This document shows positions 58,601-64,000 of a DNA stretch of 64,000 nt, in pieces (position 1 is the first letter of the stretch; every line of letters begins with the position of its first letter). Origin of the DNA: Brassica napus (Eukaryota > Streptophyta > Magnoliopsida > Brassicales > Brassicaceae); assembly GCF_020379485.1 (NCBI RefSeq), contig NC_063446.1, forward strand, positions 19,990,610-20,054,609, written 5' to 3'. The translations under genes were made by a program, and so were the position numbers. The notes below the pieces were generated by a model, which saw only the letters and a list, made by a program, of their open reading frames with translations, was not told the origin of the DNA and did no database searches.

Positions 58601-60179
58601 GGGGAAATCGGCCAATTCCTACATCAACAAAGGTCAACGGTCCCGATAAGTACATAAACATCTTACATGTGCGAAAACATACATCAACTAGTTTAATTTT
58701 CATACATGAACTTTCAAAAATTGGTTTTATCATACATTGATCTAATTTCCGTTAGTCAAACGTTGAGTTGTTGTTAACCGGTAATAGAAAATCGGCTAAT
58801 TCCTACATCAACAGGGACCAATGGTACGGGTAAATACATAAACACTTCACCTGTGCAAAAACATACATTAACTAATACAAAATTTAAATTCAATACATGA
58901 ACTCTTGAAATCTGGTTTTAACATACGCTAAAGCTTGACATTTACCTAATTTCCACTAGTCAAATAATATCGAAGATAAATTGTCTGTCACGTATTGATT
59001 AAGTAAGGTTTTTATTGTATTATGTGGTAATTAAACTGTATTACGTAGTAATTGAGTGAGAAAAATAAATCATGTAGGTCAAACGATTTCTTTCTCGTGT
59101 AATTCATTAGTTAGCTTTTCTCTTTAATTTTTTTCTTCAACTTTTTCGACAACAGAAAACACTAACACCGAGAAAACGAAAGAAGGCAAAATTGAACAAA
59201 GAGAAAAGAGAATGTCTTCAATAAGCTAAACATTCTCATTTCTCTCTGTCAATTACTACGTACTATGGTTTAATTATCACATAATACAATAAAAATTTTA
59301 TTTAATCAACACATGACAGACAATTTATTTTCGGTATTATTTAACTAGAGAAAATTAGGTAAATCTATTTTATTAAATTTAAATAAAAAATTAAAATTAA
59401 CATTATTTTCAACAGATTTATTAAATCTTTTCTTTCCTTATTTTCACTCAACTTAACTACTTTATTAATTGCATTTTTTCCAAATAATTTGACAGCATGT
59501 CTTATAGAAATATAAAACAGAACTTACCTATATTTAAGTGTTTTACATTTTTTTATACTTCTTAACTACTTCATTAAGATATGGATATCAGGTATACGGT
59601 TGGGTATGGATTGGTTCATTCGGATATCGAGTTTTGTTTTGGGTTTTGAAATTATGCTTTGTTCGGTATTATAAATTTTCTGGTGGGATTCAAATAGGGT
59701 CTTTCCAGATCCGGGTGGGTTTGATTTTTATGTGTAGGAACATAAAAATGAACAAAATTTTATATAAATAGGAATGTCATTAAACAATTTATAAAAAAAT
59801 TAACAACAAATATCCGCGCGGATGCGCATGTCAAGCTTTAGTGTATGTTAAAACCAGATTTCGAAAGTTTATTTATTGAATTTAAATTTTGTATGAGTTG
59901 ATGTATGTTTTTGCACATGTGAAGTGTTTATGTATTGATCTGGACCATTGGTCCCTGTTGATGTAGGAATTATGCTATTTTTTTGGTACTGGTTAACGAC
60001 AACTCAACGTTTGATTAACGGAAATTAGGTCAATGTATGATAAAACAAAATTTTGAAAGTTCGCGTATGAAAATTAAATTTTGTACTAGTTGATGTATGT
60101 TTTCGCACATGTAACATGTTTATGTACTGATCGGGATCGTTGGCCCTTGTTGATGCAGGAATTAGCCGATTCCCCCCCC
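58601..60179. mobile_element. Long-inverted-repeat (foldback/MULE-like) element
   Basis: The left arm 58601-59050 is repeated inverted at 59255-60179 once the nested insertion 59364-59828 is removed, giving arms of about 450 bases around a spacer of about 200. The ends are GGGGAAATCGGCCAATTCC and GGAATTAGCCGATTCCCC. TAGTTTTA flanks both sides (58593-58600 and 60180-60187), with eight of nine bases matching if extended by one. Each arm contains two diverged tandem units (for example near 58610 and 58793). No transposase is present. Long arms and an 8-9 bp duplication fit a non-autonomous MULE. Confidence 0.8.
59364..59828. mobile_element. Helitron-like insertion inside the right arm
   Basis: The left arm shows the uninterrupted sequence (GCTTGACATTTACC, near 58940), so the insert borders are known to within a base. 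It starts TCTATTTTATTAAATT after an A, a typical Helitron 5' end, and ends with a CCGCGCGG hairpin and ATGCGCA before T. The canonical CTRR end is missing, so the 3' end is either altered or of another type. Confidence 0.55.
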
Positions 60180-60187
60180 TAGTTTTA

Positions 60188-61064
60188 GTATCTTGTTTTC
60201 TTCTGCCAATTGAGACACCAAAATATCTCTGTAGAATTAGAATCCATATGATTATTCTACGGTACAAATGAAAGCTTGAAGACAAATATCTCTTTTTTAA
60301 AGAAGACGGAAATACCTAAATTTGATATACGTACCTGATGTGTGTGTGAGAAATCTTAAGAAGTGACAAAGACTCAAAGAACATGCCAAGAAGGCACTTT
60401 TGCTCTTGCTTGTCATGTCCTCGGAGTTGACCATGTTGTAACCACAAAGAGATATTCAACGTAGGGATATGGTTAATGCCCTCTGCAATCTCAACAAAAC
60501 TGGTCTTCTTCGTGAACCTAATAGAAACAATAAGATTTACAATTACTCCATCGAGTTAATAAAAATAATAAGATTTACTTTTGGTGTACAATATCAGAGC
60601 TTCAGTTAATAAATATACCATCTCATTCACCAAAGTAAAATAAACACCCATTAGATCACAACCCTTATTCCCATTATGTGCTTCCCAAAACTGCAGAACC
60701 TTTGTCACAATGGTCTCCCCACACCTACCAACCTTCAAATCCGAAACCAGAAGTTTCAACTTTAAAATTCTCGTACCGAATTAAGAATCAAAGGATTGAA
60801 GTGATGTTTGCAAGGGACTGAGACTTACATCGTTATACTCGCAGTTTCGCTCTAGAAGTAATGGGAGATGCATTGAATGAGCAATCGTGAGAGGAGTGGG
60901 AAGCTGTTGTCAATGATGGCGTTGATGATGACATTTGGATTCACGCACTTGCATAGCGTCACCGGATTACTTTCGTCGGTATGTGGAGACCAAAGGATAA
61001 GACACGACTACTTTGCTCCACCGGGTATTCGGTCAAACCATCCCTTTTCCAAACCTACACATTC
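60188..61064. other. Intergenic DNA with gene fragments
   Basis: Contains the RPA-like fragment on the minus strand (60556-60759). The remainder shows short frames without recognised domains. Confidence 0.45.
60556..60759 (-). pseudogene. RPA1-like (replication protein A, OB-fold) fragment
   Basis: The short frame reads VSDLKVGRCGETIVTKVLQFWEAHN followed by DLMGVYFTLVNE. This resembles the start of an OB-fold in plant replication protein A 70-kDa-like proteins (LSDLKxGRCxxTVxVRLLRFWEARN...GxLMGVDMLLxD). Many Brassicaceae genomes carry such fragments, often linked with Helitrons. Only one partial domain is visible, with no good start or neighbouring exon. The similarity is from memory. Confidence 0.4.
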
Positions 61065-61385
61065 ATGGCCTCCCTTCTTCACACTTCTATCTCCTAATCT
61101 CTCCCTCAATTCAGCAGCCGCAGCAGCTCCAACTCGACCACCAGATCCTTTTCAACTACCATCTCCTCCACAATTTCCATCGGAGACAAACTCCTTGACT
61201 CCACTCTCTCCTACCTCGATCCCACTACGGTGATGTCAAAACAGTCATCGTCTCCTCCCTAATTGCCGGGAAGAAAACCATCTTCCTCGCCGTTCCATGA
61301 GCTTTCACTCTAACCTGCTTGCAGAAAACGTTCATGGATTCGTTAAAGCCAGAGAGATCTAATCCAAAACAAAGAAGGCGAGTAA
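61065..61385 (+). pseudogene. Peroxiredoxin-2E-like pseudogene fragment
   Basis: From an ATG at 61065 the frame reads a Ser/Thr-rich transit-peptide-like stretch, then ISIGDKLLDSTLSYLDPTT. After a one-base shift near 61229 it continues DVKTVIVSSLIAGKKTIFLAVP, a stop, AFTLTC. This matches the start of chloroplast type II peroxiredoxin E, a thiol peroxidase whose peroxidatic cysteine lies in PGAFTPTC; that cysteine is retained. Defects: TAA at codon 11, the frameshift, TGA in place of the glycine before AFT, and loss of similarity after about 61380. It lacks introns and is short. The intact gene lies elsewhere. Confidence 0.65.
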
Positions 61386-62337
61386 CAGCTGTATGTGAAG
61401 AATGAGATGATGAATTATATGGATGCAAACTCAACTATTTATAGTTGCAGATTCACCGACTGGAAGGAGAAGAGATGCATTGAATGAGAAATAGTAGAAT
61501 TATGGGGAGAATAAGTTAAGAAGAACTTTAATGACAACAACAGAATGCAATCCGTAACTGTTTGGTTTCCCATTGTCGATGAGAAGAACTCCAGTCGAAT
61601 CGACACGAACGCTGGATTCCATCAGAGATTGGCTGGTGTTAATCATCTCTAGCGAAAATAGGAAGAACCCCAAAAAACGGCAAAATAGAGTGGAAAGTGC
61701 AGTCATTGTTATGAACCAGACTGTGGATGACTCATAACCAAGAGATTATGATTTGTAATCTTTTTATTTATCTATGACGGTGTAATCTCCTATATAAGGA
61801 ACCTCTATGTTATGAATAAAGATAGACTTTTCCATTACTTTTATAACAGTCATGAACAAAAAAAAACATTACTCTATATATGGAGTAATGCATTTTTTTG
61901 TTTGTTCATGACTACATTTTCCACTCTATTTTACTTTCTTTTTTGCAGTGGGGTTGAAGATGCTCTAATAGTGTAAACTTATTTTTTATTCTATATATAG
62001 AATAATATTTTTTTTCGTTCATCACTCTATTTTTCACTCTAAAATAAAGTAATATTGGAGCAATATCCAACTCTATTATAGAATTACTCTATTTTAAAAG
62101 AAAAAATAGAGTAAACCATCGGAGATGGTCTTACGGGATTGCAGGATTTAAGAAGATCAGAACAAAAAATTTAAATTTTTAATTGGTGCCACAAAAACAA
62201 TTGAAGAAAAAAACTAAAGGGACCCCCAAAGATAAGCTAAAATAAAATATGTGTCAACGGTCAACTAATTGGACACGTTCAGAGTCAACTATTGAAGAAC
62301 AAAATGTTTTTTTTTTTTGACAAAATTGAAGAACAAA
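61386..62337. other. Intergenic DNA and upstream region of the kinase gene
   Basis: Runs of CTCTATTTTA/TAAAATAGAG between about 61860 and 62130 look like a dispersed non-coding repeat (...GATGCTCTAA / GGAGATGGTCTTA ends). Two W-box-type sites, GGTCAA (62259-62264) and AGTCAA (62283-62288), lie just before the kinase gene. Confidence 0.4.
62259..62288. promoter_or_regulatory. Pair of W-box-type sites before the kinase gene
   Basis: GGTCAA and AGTCAA are reverse complements of TTGACC and TTGACT, the WRKY core. They lie 50-150 bases upstream of the possible start codons. This is suggestive only. Confidence 0.3.
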
Positions 62338-62409
62338 ATGTTCTCAAATAAGTTTCACATTATCCTGTTTGTTAAGAAAATTCAAAGAAACATTGCCTTC
62401 GTCTTCGCC

Positions 62410-64000
62410 ATGGCCGGTACTTCGTTTCTTGATACGATTTTCCGAAGAAGAAAGAAGAACTCTTCTGACTTCACCACTTCTGGTTTCCTAAGCAGTAAGT
62501 CTTGTTTTTTTTTTTTCGTTTCTTATCTTCTCACATGTGACTCAAACCCCTCACAAAAACTAGATTTATTTCCACTTGTCTCTACTAAATTCTGCAGCTT
62601 TCGAATTCGACTTTGAAACCATTAGAGCTGCAACTGATAACTTCTCACATGTGATTGGTCGTGGGGGATTCGGTTCTGTCTTCAAGGTTTGGTTCTCTGA
62701 TCATGATTTTTATAATTTTAAAAAATCAGGCTATTAGGGTAATAACAGATTTGTTTTTTATTTTAAAAAAATCAGGGTAGGCTTCAAAGCGGGGAAGAAA
62801 TAGCAGTCAAGAGACTACTTGGAAGTTCCATTAGAAGTGAGAGAGATTTTCGTAATGAAGTCGAGATTTTGTCAAAGCTAAGGCACAAGAATCTGATCCA
62901 TCTTCTTGGTTTCTGCTCTAAACAAGACCAACGTTACCTTGTTTATGAGTTGATGCCTAACTCAAGCCTCCAAAGTTATATATCTGGTTAGAAAACATTA
63001 AAGCATCCTTTATAGATCCAATCTTGTCTAGTTTTCAAGCTCTACTAGTCATTATTTATTGTGGTTATCTGCTTCAGATCCTCATAGAGATTCTCATCAG
63101 CTAAGTTGGGAGATGTGTCGAAACATCGTCCAAGGGATAGCTCGAGGGCTACGTTACATTCACGAAGAATCCCAGTTATGGGTTATTCACCGCGACATTA
63201 ACCCTACAAACATTCTATTGGATTTAGAATTTAAGCCAAAGATTGCGGGTTTTGCATTGGCTAGGATGATGCAACAAGGTGAGAGTGAAGGGGAATCAAC
63301 TGTAATTGCCGGTACCATGTAAGTGATGTCTAGTTATTTATATATGCAAGTGTTGATGTTTTAAAGAGCAAAAGAGCGTTAGAGAGACTAATAAACAACA
63401 TTTTGTGATGGACTACAGAGGGTTTTTAGATCCAGAGTACATGAGAACCGGTCGTGTTTCTATCAAATCCGATGTTTATGCCTTTGGAGTTACCATCTTG
63501 ATGATCATCAGCAGAAGAAGAGCTTTAGTAGTGGGGGCGAAGAATCACTAATTGAACATGTGAGTTTAAATTCAAGCAAAAGTATATGCAGTTGTTATTT
63601 AGCCAGCCGAGAATATTTTAGATTAAATACAATAAATTATTGTATAATTTAAGGGTCATAAAAGATATTGTCCTTTAAGATTTAGGAAGTAAGGCTAATG
63701 TTTTATTAGGTTTTGTCCAAAACCTACTCTGGTTGTTATGTTAAGTAGTTCTTTAATGGTGTATTTTATTAGGTTATGAGATGTTGGAACAGAGGAGAAG
63801 CCATCTATGTGGTCCATGAAGTGATGAGAGAACAAGAACGAGAAGATTCGATAAGCGAAGTCTTGAGATACATTCACATTGCTTTGCTATGTATCGATGA
63901 AAATGCTGAGACAAGGCCGACTATAGATAAAGTTCTCCACTGGTTTAGTTGTTGCTCTACTCCTTTACCCGAACCAACAATTAGTGATCGATTTCTTGTA
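62410..64000 (+). CDS. ARCK1/CRK45-like receptor-like cytoplasmic kinase, 3' end outside window
   Basis: Exons 62410-62494, 62598-62686, 62776-62986, 63078-63318, 63419-63559 and 63773 to beyond 64000, all with GT-AG borders. The protein has no signal peptide or extracellular DUF26 domain: a short basic N terminus (MAGTSFLDTIFRRRKK) leads straight into the kinase fold (FDFETIRAATDNF, GRGGFGSVFKG, AVKRLL, RNEVEIL). The catalytic loop reads HRDINPTN, with Asn in place of the usual Lys. The DFG motif is replaced by GFA (KIAGFALAR), so metal binding and catalysis are doubtful. In exon 5 the frame breaks: after IISRRR the reading frame ends at TAA 63549-63551, while +1 register gives GGEESLIEH joining exon 6 (VMRCWNRGEA...). 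This is a frameshift near 63520. An in-frame ATG at 62338 would add 24 residues. In Arabidopsis the related ARCK1 works in abscisic-acid and osmotic-stress signalling; the link is by similarity and position. Confidence 0.75.

Noticed and set aside
60877..61233. 118-codon plus-strand frame, Pro/Ser rich
   Set aside because: Its second half overlaps the peroxiredoxin-like pseudogene in another frame and its composition follows from that.
61500..61706. Minus-strand frame of 68 codons beginning MTALSTLFCRFLGFFLF, signal-peptide-like
   Set aside because: The hydrophobic start is suggestive, but no domain or neighbouring exon supports a gene.

Overview
This window is nuclear DNA of a plant in the mustard family (Brassicaceae). 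Genes have plant-type introns, intergenic DNA is very AT-rich, and transposable elements are abundant (LINE, MULE, hAT, CACTA, Helitron, Athila-type Ty3/Gypsy). The conserved genes in order are a class B heat-shock factor (HSFB2b type), a tandem cluster of phospholipase D gamma genes, and a small receptor-like cytoplasmic kinase (ARCK1/CRK45 type). From memory, Arabidopsis thaliana chromosome 4 has the same order (HSFB2b, PLD gamma cluster, ARCK1 around At4g11660 to At4g11890). I infer an orthologous block inflated by transposons; this was not checked by search. The species cannot be fixed from the sequence alone.

Layout. 1-2755: 5'-cut LINE with a decayed reverse transcriptase, lying in the remains of an F-box/LRR gene (to 3521). 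3702-5527: MULE with long terminal inverted repeats, a 10-bp target duplication and a decayed transposase. 7277-8306: hAT-like non-autonomous element. 8941-9983: intact HSFB2b-type gene with two perfect heat-shock elements and two overlapping upstream ORFs in its 5' region. 11470-12832 (minus): F-box/DUF295-type gene. 13767-17827: CACTA element with two decayed genes. 20053-56317 (minus): three PLD gamma copies, A, B and C. 58601-60179: long-inverted-repeat element with a nested insertion. 61065-61385: broken peroxiredoxin-2E-like copy. 62410 to the window end: ARCK1-like kinase with an atypical active site and a frameshift.

The most informative part is the PLD cluster. Copies A (814 aa) and B (821 aa) are open. 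Copy C was open in all ten exons until a 10.8-kb Athila-type retrotransposon landed in exon 6. Copy B looks chimeric: its 5' exon and upstream DNA match copy A, its last four exons and downstream DNA match copy C, and the intergenic DNA A-B is repeated as B-C. That is the pattern expected from unequal exchange between two older tandem genes. Since then the two intergenic copies have diverged by datable events: a 1371-bp Helitron and a 167-bp hAT MITE (both with empty sites in the other copy), a GGAATG-rich insertion, a roughly 215-bp indel at an 8-bp repeat, and a 288-bp tandem repeat present three times in one copy and once in the other.

The Athila insertion is young by LTR comparison (four substitutions that I count in 1333 aligned bases) and carries one uninterrupted gag-pol frame. 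Yet the outer roughly 190 bases of its two LTRs are very different, so the element appears to be a recombinant. I found no wholly unknown gene system; the novelty here is structural.
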